Source: Nostocaceae cyanobacterium CSSed10_463m (GTDB lineage Bacteria > Cyanobacteriota > Cyanobacteriia > Cyanobacteriales > Nostocaceae). Taken from it: a stretch of 13,175 nt of DNA. The stretch covers positions 1-13,175 of the forward strand of contig PWQB01000502.1 in the NCBI GenBank assembly GCA_003556955.1, written 5' to 3'. Positions 1 to 6,565 of this stretch are shown here, in pieces. The translations under genes were made by a program, and so were the position numbers. Positions within the stretch are counted from its first letter, which is position 1. Each line of letters opens with the position of its first letter. The notes under the pieces are model-generated. The model did no database searches. It was not told where the DNA came from and saw only the letters and a list, made by a program, of their open reading frames with translations.

Positions 1-52
1 AAGAACGAGGTAAGAGGAGACAGGAAGAACAGGGAAAAAATAATCTTTCTTT

Positions 53-98
53 TAGAGACGCGATTCATCACTTGTAGAGACACGATTTATCGCGTCTC
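53..98. repeat. Dispersed TAGAGACRCGAT repeat with hairpin, downstream of ndhF
   Basis: Two near-identical 19-base direct units begin TAGAGACGCGATTCATCAC (53-71) and TAGAGACACGATTTATCGC (75-93). The second unit runs into an inverted repeat: GAGACACGAT (77-86) pairs with ATCGCGTCTC (89-98) over 10 positions with one A/C mismatch and a two-base centre. The hairpin lies 24 bases past the stop codon of the minus-strand ndhF gene, so it would be in the 3' part of that transcript. From memory, this kind of repeat is scattered through Nostoc-type genomes; whether it acts as a terminator or processing site here is inference. Confidence 0.6.
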
Positions 99-122
99 AC
101 CTCATCGCGCCTCACAATTAAT

Positions 123-1979
123 TTAAAAAGGTAATTTATCTAGTAGACCTAAAGACCAACCAATGAAGAATCCCAAGACGCTAATGACTACGAGGATGGT
201 CAACATATAACCCTGAGATTGACCAGAAATGCTGTACTTTAAACCTTGTCCGCCGAGAATTGTGGCAAATCCTACCAAGTTTACAAAACCATCCACAAGA
301 TAGCGATCGCTCCAAGCAGAAAACTTTGATAGTAGGGCAACTGCATTAACTATTGTCAGCTTATAAATTCTATCAATGTAAAAATCATAGCCCAATAAGT
401 CCTGCATAAATCTCCAAATCAGGATTCTGGATCGTGACCATGCTTTATGCAGATAAAGTGTAGATCCTATACCTACTCCGATCAAAGTAGAAGAAAGCAG
501 CGTTAATAAGATGTACCAATCAAGACTTTCCCAATTGGGTAACAGATACCATTGCTGTAGCATTACAGGCAATAGTAAAGTGACTACAGTTAGTGAAACC
601 ATTGGCAATGCCATTTGCCAGCCAACTTCCGGGGCGCGGCGGGTTTTGGGTTGTGGTTGACCCCAAAAGATTAATCTAAATACTCGCGTTAAGTTCAAGG
701 CCGTCAAGCCATTAACTAAGACCAAAACGGCAATTACCCAAGGGCTGGCATGAACTAAGCCGTCAGCCCATGCTAGCATCGACCAAAAGCTGCCTAGTGG
801 TAGTAGTGTGACCATGCCCGCAGCACCCACAATAAAGGCTGTGGTGGTAGCTGGCATCCGTGACCACAATCCCCCCATTTCTGTTAAATCTTGGGTGCTG
901 GTGGTGTAAATTACCGAGCCTGAACTCATGAATAATAGGGCTTTAGCGATCGCATGAGTGAGCAGTAACATTAAGGCTACACCACCTTGCTCTAGACCCA
1001 CTGATAAAAACACTAAGCCCATATATGCACTAGTGGAATGAGAGAGCGATCGCTTAATATCAGTTTGCGCCAGTGCGACTAATGTTGCCCCAATTGCTGT
1101 TAAAGTCCCTAGCACAACTAAAGTATCTAACGCCACCGGGGACAAAGTTAATATTGGCTGTAGTTTATACAACAGATACGCACCCCCACCGACAACCAGG
1201 GAATTTCGCAATACAGAAGCTGGGTTAGGCCCTTCCATTGCTTCATCTAACCACAGGTGTAAGGGAAATTGAGCGCATTTACCAGCAGGCCCAGCAATCA
1301 ATGCCAAACCTAGTAAACTCGATGTCAGGGTACTTAAATGAGCCGTTTGCGCCCATTCATATAAGTCAGAAAAATTTAAGCTCCCGGCGATGGTAGAAAG
1401 GCTAACTACGCCCATTAACAGCAACAAATCACCTACCCGCTTCGTTAAAAAGGCATCTCGCGCCGCCGTTACCACTAGGGGTTGAGCATACCAAAATCCT
1501 ACTAGCAAGTAAGTAGAAAGGGTGAGGACTTCTAACAGGGCATAGCTCAAAAACAAAGAATCACTAATGGCTAAACCAGACAGAGCCATTTCAAAAAAGC
1601 CCACTAGGGCGAAGAAACGCGCCAGGGACCAGTCCTTTTCCATGTATCCCAGGGCATACACTTGTGCTAACAGACTCAATCCTGTAATTAAAACAGTGGC
1701 TCCAATGCTGACTGGTGACAGTTCCAGCGCAAATGATAAATTAAAATCCGCAGCTTGGAACCAATTAATTACTAAAATTTCTGGTTCTTGATCCCAAATG
1801 TGCTTAAATACCAGAAGGCTATGAGCAAAACCTGCCAGAGTCGTTAACAAGTTGAAATATGCCGCCGGTCTGGGGCCAGTTCGTTTGATGATTCCCATTC
1901 CCCACGGCAAAGTTACCAGTGCGCCAATTAAGCTATAAAATGGCACCCACCAACTTGTTGAAAATAGAAACTGATTCAT
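123..1979 (-). CDS. ndhF4: NDH-1 subunit NdhF of the CO2-uptake type (probably NdhF4)
   Basis: 618-residue polytopic membrane protein of the NuoL/NdhF antiporter-like family. It is a distal proton-pumping subunit of a thylakoid NDH-1 complex. It is shorter than respiratory NdhF1 (about 680 residues), as expected for NdhF3/NdhF4, which pair with NdhD3/D4 and CupA/CupB to hydrate CO2 to bicarbonate. The segment AMEGPNPASVLRNSL (247-261) replaces the GPTPISALIHAAT-type motif of NdhF1, another mark of the CO2-uptake class. Candidate proton-path residues are E150 (YALLEVLTLS), K234 (AGPAGKCAQFP), H342 and K346 (THAIAKALLF). The ATG is preceded by AAGGAA on the minus strand. The gene diverges from ccmK2; its usual partners ndhD4 and cupB would lie beyond the left edge. 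Choosing NdhF4 over NdhF3 rests on my knowledge that ndhF4-ndhD4-cupB often sits beside ccm genes. Confidence 0.85.
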   Translation of the reverse strand: MNQFLFSTSWWVPFYSLIGALVTLPWGMGIIKRTGPRPAAYFNLLTTLAGFAHSLLVFKHIWDQEPEILVINWFQAADFNLSFALELSPVSIGATVLITGLSLLAQVYALGYMEKDWSLARFFALVGFFEMALSGLAISDSLFLSYALLEVLTLSTYLLVGFWYAQPLVVTAARDAFLTKRVGDLLLLMGVVSLSTIAGSLNFSDLYEWAQTAHLSTLTSSLLGLALIAGPAGKCAQFPLHLWLDEAMEGPNPASVLRNSLVVGGGAYLLYKLQPILTLSPVALDTLVVLGTLTAIGATLVALAQTDIKRSLSHSTSAYMGLVFLSVGLEQGGVALMLLLTHAIAKALLFMSSGSVIYTTSTQDLTEMGGLWSRMPATTTAFIVGAAGMVTLLPLGSFWSMLAWADGLVHASPWVIAVLVLVNGLTALNLTRVFRLIFWGQPQPKTRRAPEVGWQMALPMVSLTVVTLLLPVMLQQWYLLPNWESLDWYILLTLLSSTLIGVGIGSTLYLHKAWSRSRILIWRFMQDLLGYDFYIDRIYKLTIVNAVALLSKFSAWSDRYLVDGFVNLVGFATILGGQGLKYSISGQSQGYMLTILVVISVLGFFIGWSLGLLDKLPF

Positions 1980-2638
1980 TGAGATTTTCCTTGACGACTC
2001 AGCCTTGATTTTTACTTAAATATTCTTAAAACAATCATTTACTAAAAAAATAGTTCCGCCCACATAAATCTATGCTTTTTTAATTATTTTTTGCTTAAAT
2101 CTTGAATGAGTATTTTTTATTTAGCTTACCTTATTCGGGTATATTTAAATATAAATTTACATATTGAAAAGCATTTACTACTATTACGTCATTTGTGATT
2201 ATAAAATTTTCTTGCTAATTCTAGCAAATAAATTTATACGATATATTTAAAAAAGTTATATATTTTTTACGTAGTCATTGGTTTTGAACTCAGATCGGGT
2301 AAAATTAGAGATAGCAGAATATACAGCCATCCATCGCCCCTATCTGGAGTTGATTGCCTGAGCTATGAATGTCGTTTTGTAAATGTAAGAAAAAAATCGT
2401 CAAGCATCCGGGGCTGCTCTAGGAATCGAAGCATTTCGATGGAGCAGAAGGAGGTATAAATTTTTGTTAAGTTTTTTAAAACTATTTTATCATAAACTAT
2501 TATACTAATTTATGTTGCCAGGAAGACCAAGCTTTCCTATGCTTAATTTAGAAGTGTTTTTATGGCTGAAGATACAGCCCTGAGATTAAACATTTCACAA
2601 CACAGTACTGATCGAATTAAAATTTTAGGAGTTCTGCG
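1980..2638. other. AT-rich divergent intergenic region, ndhF4 / ccmK2 leader
   Basis: This 659-base stretch has no convincing gene. It must hold the promoters of both the divergent ndhF4 and the ccm genes. It is very AT-rich from about 2000 to 2280. A weak sigma70-like pair for the ccm side is TTGAAC (2284-2289) and TAGAGA (2306-2311), 16 bases apart; this is tentative. The ccm side then carries a hairpin and an orphan Shine-Dalgarno (2414-2455). A short open frame starts at ATG 2562 (32 codons, stop at 2660) and overlaps the first 22 bases of ccmK2 in another frame, behind only a weak GAAG. Over that ATG, GGCTG (2564-2568) and CAGCC (2575-2579) could form a small stem. The real ccmK2 SD is TAGGAG at 2626-2631. 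Confidence 0.6.
2414..2455 (+). promoter_or_regulatory. Leader hairpin abutting a perfect orphan Shine-Dalgarno, upstream of ccmK2
   Basis: CTGCTC (2414-2419) pairs with GAGCAG (2442-2447). Inside it, ATCGAA (2425-2430) pairs with TTCGAT (2435-2440) around a GCAT loop. The left side has a five-base bulge (2420-2424), the right side a single G. The stem is followed without gap by AAGGAGGT (2448-2455), fully complementary to the 16S rRNA tail. No real gene starts there. The nearest in-frame candidate is TTG at 2464, opening a 14-codon frame that ends with TAA at 2506-2508 (MLSFLKLFYHKLLY). ccmK2 begins about 184 bases further on. The element could be a leader-peptide or RNA-level control, an mRNA-stabilising structure, or chance; function is inference. 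Confidence 0.4.
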
Positions 2639-2947
2639 ATGCCAATTGCAGTTGGAATGATTGAGACAAAAGGCTTTCCAGCAGTAGTAGAAGCTGCTGA
2701 TGCGATGGTGAAGGCCGCTCGTGTTACGTTAGTAGGATATGAAAAAATTGGTAGCGCTAGGGTAACAGTGATTGTGCGGGGAGATGTATCTGAAGTGCAA
2801 GCCTCAGTCTCTGCCGGCATTGATGCAGCCAGAAGAGTCAATGGTGGTGAAGTATTATCAACTCACATTATTGCTCGTCCCCACGAAAACCTAGAATACG
2901 TCTTGCCGATCCGGTATACGGAAGCTGTAGAACAATTCCGAACTTAA
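2639..2947 (+). CDS. ccmK2: Carboxysome shell hexamer protein CcmK2
   Basis: 102-residue single-domain bacterial microcompartment (BMC, Pf00936) protein spanning nearly its whole length. It forms hexamers that tile the facets of the beta-carboxysome, with a central pore for bicarbonate and other metabolites. The family core is plain: [20 protein letters not shown] near the N-terminus, the pore loop YEKIGSA (34-40), and [20 protein letters not shown] towards the end. The conserved pore lysine K36 is present, but position 40 is Ala where CcmK1 next door has Gly. The length and lack of a tail match CcmK2 rather than CcmK1. The start has SD TAGGAG at 2626-2631, seven bases upstream. It is the first gene of the ccm cluster, 93 bases before ccmK1. 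Confidence 0.95.
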   Translation: MPIAVGMIETKGFPAVVEAADAMVKAARVTLVGYEKIGSARVTVIVRGDVSEVQASVSAGIDAARRVNGGEVLSTHIIARPHENLEYVLPIRYTEAVEQFRT

Positions 2948-3040
2948 AAGCTGATTAAACAAACAAAGTAATGACCGGGGTTGCTTTCTGGAGCGCCACT
3001 TTTTTCAAAAACTAAGAACTCTAATTCAGGATTATAACTA

Positions 3041-3385
3041 ATGTCAATCGCAGTGGGAATGGTAGAAACGCTGGGCTTTCCGGCAGTAGTGGAAGCTGCT
3101 GATGCGATGGTGAAAGCCGCTCGTGTAACCTTGGTCGGCTATGAAAAAATCGGTAGTGGTCGAGTCACAGTCATTGTGCGTGGTGACGTTTCTGAAGTCC
3201 AAGCTTCCGTAGGTGCGGGAGTAGAATCAGTCAAACGAGTTAACGGTGGAGAAGTATTATCCACCCACATCATTGCTCGTCCTCATGAAAACTTGGAATA
3301 CGTCCTCCCAATTCGTTATACCGAAGATGTAGAACAATTCCGGGAAAATGTAAACGCGATTCGTCCTTTTGGTAGAAGACCGTAA
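3041..3385 (+). CDS. ccmK1: Carboxysome shell hexamer protein CcmK1
   Basis: 114-residue BMC-domain shell protein, the paralogue of the preceding gene (roughly 88% identical over the first 102 residues by eye), so the pair arose by tandem duplication. It keeps the pore loop KIGSG with K36. It differs from CcmK2 by a C-terminal extension after EQFRE, ending in an Arg-rich RPFGRRP-type tail (about 103-114), which is the usual mark of CcmK1. It would co-assemble with CcmK2 in the shell facets. The SD is weak (CAGGA at about 3027-3031). Only six bases separate its stop from the ccmL start, so translational coupling is likely. Confidence 0.95.
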   Translation: MSIAVGMVETLGFPAVVEAADAMVKAARVTLVGYEKIGSGRVTVIVRGDVSEVQASVGAGVESVKRVNGGEVLSTHIIARPHENLEYVLPIRYTEDVEQFRENVNAIRPFGRRP

Positions 3386-3391
3386 TTCATA

Positions 3392-3694
3392 ATGCAAATT
3401 GCCAAAGTTCGTGGCACAGTAGTCGGCACGCAAAAAGATCCAAGTCTTCGAGGTGTCAAACTACTTTTGTTGCAATTAGTCGATGAAGAAGGAAATCTCT
3501 TGCCCAGCTACGAGGTAGCAGCAGATACCGTAGGCGCAGGATCAGATGAGTGGGTGCTAGTCACTCGTGGTAGTGCCGCTCGTCAAATTCTCGGTAACGA
3601 ACAGCGTCCATTGGATGCAGCAGTAGTGGCGATTATTGATACCATTCACTTGGAAAATCGCCTTATGTACAGCAAAAAAGAGCAGTATCGATAG
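3392..3694 (+). CDS. ccmL: Carboxysome vertex pentamer protein CcmL
   Basis: 100-residue protein of the CcmL/EutN (BMC-P) family, which forms pentamers that close the twelve vertices of the icosahedral shell. It begins MQIAKVRGTVVGTQKDPSLRG, the family's hallmark start, followed by KLLLLQLVDEEG, DTVGAGSDEWVLVTRGSAAR (46-65) and the C-terminal VVAIIDTIHLENRLMY strand. Length is normal and the gene is complete. No clear SD lies between the ccmK1 stop and this ATG six bases later, which suggests coupling to ccmK1. Immediately after the TAG stop begins a heptamer repeat array separating it from ccmM. Confidence 0.96.
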   Translation: MQIAKVRGTVVGTQKDPSLRGVKLLLLQLVDEEGNLLPSYEVAADTVGAGSDEWVLVTRGSAARQILGNEQRPLDAAVVAIIDTIHLENRLMYSKKEQYR

Positions 3695-3695
3695 T

Positions 3696-3834
3696 CAGTG
3701 AACAGTGAACAGTGAACAGTCAACAGTGAACAGCAAAAAGACTGATAACAGTGAACAGTGAACAGTGAACAGTGAAGAGACTGATAACTGATAACTGATA
3801 ACTGATAACTGATAACTGATAACTGATAACTGAC
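3696..3834. repeat. Compound heptanucleotide tandem repeat (STRR) between ccmL and ccmM
   Basis: The array starts one base after the ccmL stop. CAGTGAA occurs at 3696, 3703, 3710 and 3724, with the variant CAGTCAA at 3717. After an 11-base spacer there is one CTGATAA (3742-3748), then four more CAGTGAA (3749-3776). After GAGA come seven perfect CTGATAA copies (3781-3829) and a partial CTGAC. Two heptamer families are therefore interleaved, and one stray CTGATAA lies inside the CAGTGAA block. Each unit contains TGA or TAA, and a period of seven puts stops in all three frames. Short tandemly repeated heptamers are known from heterocystous cyanobacteria. The array ends about 15 bases before the ccmM SD (AGGAGG, 3849-3854). 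Confidence 0.95.
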
Positions 3835-3863
3835 AAAAAGCTTAATTTAGGAGGAATCTCGCA

Positions 3864-5537
3864 ATGGTAGTCCGCAGCACGGCGGCACCCCCAACCCCGT
3901 GGTCGAGGAATTTAGCCGAGCCAAAAATCCATGAAACTACATTTGTACATCCGGTAGCCAATATTATTGGAGATGTCCGGATAGGCGCAAATGTAATCGT
4001 TGCGCCGGGGACCTCGATTATAGCGGATGAAGGCACACCTTTTTATATTGGCGAAAATACTAATATTCAAGATGGTGTAGTAATTCATGGATTGGATCAA
4101 GGCCGAGTAATTGGTGATGACCAAAATCAATACTCGGTATGGATTGGTAAAAATGTGTCCATTACCCACATGGCACTAATTCATGGGCCGTCCTATATAG
4201 GAGATGATGCCTTCATTGGTTTTCGTTCCACGGTATTTAACGCCAGAGTCGGTGCAGGCTGCGTCATTATGATGCACGCTTTAATTCAAGATGTAGAAAT
4301 TCCTCCAGGTAAGTATGTGCCTTCGGGGTCAATCATTACTAGTCAGCAGCAAGCTGACCGGTTGCCGAATGCTGAAGTGGAGGATCAGCAGTTCGCTCAT
4401 CATGTGGTTGGGATAAATCAATCCTTAAGAACTGGTTATCGGTGTGCTGCGGATAGCAAATGTATTGCACCCATTCGGGATGAGATTGCTAAATCTTATA
4501 CAAATACTGGTATTACTGTTTTAGAGCTAGAAAGGAGTAGTGAAGTGTCGAGCAATAGCTTGGGTGCAGAAATTATTGAACAGGTACGTTACCTTTTAAA
4601 TCAAGGATATAAAATAGGTACTGAACACGTAGACGAAAGACGTTTCCGGACTGGTTGTTGGCAAAGTTGTCAGCCCATTCAACCAGGATCAATGGGTGAA
4701 GCGATCGCCGCTTTAGAAAGTTGTTTGAGAGATCATAGCGGCGAATATGTCCGGCTGTTTGGTATTGACAATGGTAGACGGCGCGTATTGGAAACCATTA
4801 TTCAACGCCCCGATGGCATAGTCAGTGCTATTAAATCTAGCGGATTTAAACCCTCTGCTAGTAATGGCAATGGTAATGGTCGTTACAGTAGTAATGGCAA
4901 TGGTCACGCTGCTAGAAGTGGCGCATTCGGTAGCGAAATCAGAGACCAAATTGGTAATTTGCTCTCAAACGGTTACAAAATTGGTACTGAACACGTAGAT
5001 GAGCGTCGTTTCCGGACTGGTTCTTGGAAAAGCTGTCAGCCTATCGAATCAAATTCCGTAAATGATGTGATTGCTGCTTTACAAGAGTGTATAGAAGGCC
5101 ATCAAGGTGAATATGTGCGCTTGATCGGTATTGATGCCAAAGCTAAACGGCGGGTCTTAGAAACCATTATCCAAAGGCCAAACGGTCAAGTTGCCTCATT
5201 TGATACTAAACCATCTTTTAGCACAGCCAGTTATGGCGGTGGTACAGCCACAGCCACAGCTACTGCTACCAGTACCAGATTAAGTTCCGAAGTGGTAGAC
5301 CAAATCAGGCAAATTTTGGCTGGTGGGTATACAGTCAGTGCTGAACACGTAGATAAAAGACGTTTCCGTACAGGTTCTTGGGCTAGCTGTGGTCAAATTG
5401 ACACCAGATCCGAGAGAGAAGCGATCGCTGCTTTGGAAGGATACCTAGCTGAATATCCCGAAGAATATGTGCGTTTGATTGGTATTGACACCAAAGCCAA
5501 ACGCCGCATCCTAGAGACGATTATCCAACGTCCTTAA
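3864..5537 (+). CDS. ccmM: Carboxysome scaffold CcmM: gamma-carbonic anhydrase plus three RbcS-like (SSUL) domains
   Basis: 557-residue organiser of the beta-carboxysome lumen. Residues 20-210 form a left-handed beta-helix gamma-carbonic anhydrase domain. Zinc ligands H75, H102 and H107 ([16 protein letters not shown]) and the cysteine pair C194/C200 match those reported for the active Thermosynechococcus enzyme, so catalysis is likely. Three small-subunit-like repeats follow at about 233-317, 355-440 and 473-557, each with a [17 protein letters not shown] motif ([13 protein letters not shown] in the third). They bind and condense Rubisco. Linkers are Asn/Gly-rich (333-350) and Ala/Thr-rich (457-471). 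SSUL1 (C269/C287) and SSUL2 (C391/C409) have cysteines 18 apart, the spacing of the redox pair known in Synechococcus. SSUL3 has C509 but Tyr at 527. The start has a strong SD (AGGAGG, 3849-3854). An internal start probably yields a short form. Confidence 0.97.
   Translation: MVVRSTAAPPTPWSRNLAEPKIHETTFVHPVANIIGDVRIGANVIVAPGTSIIADEGTPFYIGENTNIQDGVVIHGLDQGRVIGDDQNQYSVWIGKNVSITHMALIHGPSYIGDDAFIGFRSTVFNARVGAGCVIMMHALIQDVEIPPGKYVPSGSIITSQQQADRLPNAEVEDQQFAHHVVGINQSLRTGYRCAADSKCIAPIRDEIAKSYTNTGITVLELERSSEVSSNSLGAEIIEQVRYLLNQGYKIGTEHVDERRFRTGCWQSCQPIQPGSMGEAIAALESCLRDHSGEYVRLFGIDNGRRRVLETIIQRPDGIVSAIKSSGFKPSASNGNGNGRYSSNGNGHAARSGAFGSEIRDQIGNLLSNGYKIGTEHVDERRFRTGSWKSCQPIESNSVNDVIAALQECIEGHQGEYVRLIGIDAKAKRRVLETIIQRPNGQVASFDTKPSFSTASYGGGTATATATATSTRLSSEVVDQIRQILAGGYTVSAEHVDKRRFRTGSWASCGQIDTRSEREAIAALEGYLAEYPEEYVRLIGIDTKAKRRILETIIQRP
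4531..4547 (+). promoter_or_regulatory. Internal ribosome binding site and GTG start for short CcmM
   Basis: Inside ccmM, AAAGGAG (4531-4537) is followed after seven bases by an in-frame GTG (4545-4547, codon 228). This falls exactly in the linker between the carbonic anhydrase domain and the first SSUL repeat. Translation from here would give a protein of about 330 residues with the three SSUL domains only. A short CcmM made by internal translation (CcmM35) is established in Synechococcus PCC 7942; the site here is my reading of the sequence. Confidence 0.75.
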
Positions 5538-5572
5538 AAATACTGAATCAAAAGTGCTGTAAAGTCCTGCGT

Positions 5573-5637
5573 CCATAGCTGGGCGTAAGCTGTACTGAGT
5601 TAATTTTTGAGTCAGAACGCTAGTATTACAGCTATGG
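5573..5637. repeat. Large inverted repeat / nested stem in the ccmM-ccmN spacer
   Basis: CCATAGCTG (5573-5581) and CAGCTATGG (5629-5637) are perfect 9-base inverted arms. Within them GCGT (5583-5586) faces ACGC (5617-5620), and CTGA (5595-5598) faces TCAG (5612-5615), giving a nested 65-base structure. It begins 35 bases past the ccmM stop, inside the presumed operon. No T-run follows, so it does not look like an ordinary terminator; mRNA processing or differential stability of upstream versus downstream genes is possible. Confidence 0.5.
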
Positions 5638-5656
5638 CAAAACTCAAATAGAATTT

Positions 5657-5690
5657 ACTCAGCACTCAGCACTCAGTACTCAGCACTCAT
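5657..5690. repeat. ACTCAGC heptamer tandem repeat upstream of ccmN
   Basis: ACTCAGC at 5657, 5664 and 5678, with ACTCAGT at 5671 and a partial ACTCAT at 5685. This gives almost five units of a third heptamer family. It lies 30 bases before the ccmN start and 15 bases before its SD-like GAGG (5706-5709). Together with the array before ccmM, two of the spacers of this gene cluster carry heptamer repeats. Confidence 0.9.
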
Positions 5691-5720
5691 ATTTTTCCGG
5701 CTTCCGAGGTTAAAATTTCC

Positions 5721-6518
5721 ATGTCTGTGCCGCCACTGCACCTTTGCAACAACTTCGACTCATATACGAGTGGCGAGGTGATTATTCATCCCAGCGCAGT
5801 ACTTGCACCTGGAGTGATACTTCAAGCGGCTGTAAACAGCAAGATAATCATCGGCCCAGGGGTTTGTATAGGTATGGGGTCAATTCTCCAAGTTAGCGAA
5901 GGAACCCTAGAGGTAGAAGCAGGAGCAAACTTGGGAGCCGGTTTTTTGATGGTGGGCAAAGGACAAATTGGTGCAAATGCTTGTGTTGGTTCAGCAACCA
6001 CAGTTTTTAACTGTTCTATTGAACCTGGAACAGTAATTGCCCCTGGCTCAATTTTGGGAGACAAGAGTCGGCAAATTGAGAACACACAAGAACTGGAACC
6101 ATCAATTAATCATGGAGCTAATACCAGTAATGAAGAACAGCCAGCCGCAGAAAATAGTTTAGATATAGAAGAGGAAACAGTCATTTCCTCAACTACCATC
6201 TCAGCTAAGGCTTACTGGAAATTCAAACACCAGTCTACTACTTCTTCTGGGTCTGCGCCCAAATCAGAAAGCCAGCCTGCGTCTGTAGAACCTGCGTCTG
6301 TAGAACCTGCACCTGTAGAACCTGCATCTGTAGAACAAAATACCAAAGCTACTAATTCCACTCCCCAGAAACCAGAATCTAATCAAACTCCCATTGAATC
6401 GCCTAATAGTATCGGTCACCACATTTATGGACAAGGAAGTATAAATAAGCTATTAGTTACATTATTTCCCCATAGGCAAACCGTAAATGACCCCATCTCT
6501 GACAATCAGTCTGAGTAA
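5721..6518 (+). CDS. ccmN: Carboxysome assembly protein CcmN
   Basis: 265-residue adaptor that joins the CcmM/Rubisco core to the shell. Residues 17-115 have hexapeptide-repeat (left-handed beta-helix) character, for example IIHPSAVLAPGVIL, IIIGPGVCIGMGSIL and TVIAPGSILGD, as in CcmM's N-terminal domain, which it binds. A long acidic, Ser/Pro-rich, probably disordered linker follows (about 120-230), including four PASVE-type repeats (186-205). The C-terminal IYGQGSINKLLVTLFPHR (235-252) fits the amphipathic encapsulation peptide that docks on CcmK2. Unusually, the peptide is followed by a 13-residue polar tail. The SD-like GAGG is 11 bases before the ATG. The gene is complete and lies 183 bases after ccmM and 47 bases before ccmO. 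Confidence 0.93.
   Translation: MSVPPLHLCNNFDSYTSGEVIIHPSAVLAPGVILQAAVNSKIIIGPGVCIGMGSILQVSEGTLEVEAGANLGAGFLMVGKGQIGANACVGSATTVFNCSIEPGTVIAPGSILGDKSRQIENTQELEPSINHGANTSNEEQPAAENSLDIEEETVISSTTISAKAYWKFKHQSTTSSGSAPKSESQPASVEPASVEPAPVEPASVEQNTKATNSTPQKPESNQTPIESPNSIGHHIYGQGSINKLLVTLFPHRQTVNDPISDNQSE
6276..6335 (+). repeat. 15-base in-frame minisatellite in ccmN (PASVE x4)
   Basis: Four tandem 15-base units of the form CCTGCRTCTGTAGAA encode PASVE, PASVE, PAPVE and PASVE. The first two units are identical and the third has one coding change (TCT to CCT). The unit length is a multiple of three, so copy-number change would alter linker length without a frameshift. It lies in the disordered linker before the encapsulation peptide. 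Confidence 0.9.
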
Positions 6519-6565
6519 GTGTTAATTGTAAGTTGTCGGTTTCGTGAGTAATTTGGATAATTCAC

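Noticed and set aside
1567..1791. Plus-strand 74-codon ORF
   Set aside because: It lies wholly inside ndhF4 on the opposite strand, has low-complexity basic content and no SD; it is a shadow.
1980..2638. NtcA-type GTA-N8-TAC site upstream of ccmK2
   Set aside because: No match with correct spacing found on reading the region.
2639..2947. Assignment of the first shell gene as ccmK3 or ccmK4
   Set aside because: The [14 protein letters not shown] start and KIGSARV pore loop fit CcmK2/K1; CcmK3/K4 start and pore motifs differ and are usually encoded elsewhere.
3696..3834. CRISPR-like array
   Set aside because: Units are contiguous 7-mers without unique spacers; this is a heptamer tandem repeat.
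3912..4169. Minus-strand ORFs inside ccmM (also 3842-4036 and 4713-4949)
   Set aside because: They mirror the strongly supported CcmM frame and have no family features or ribosome sites.
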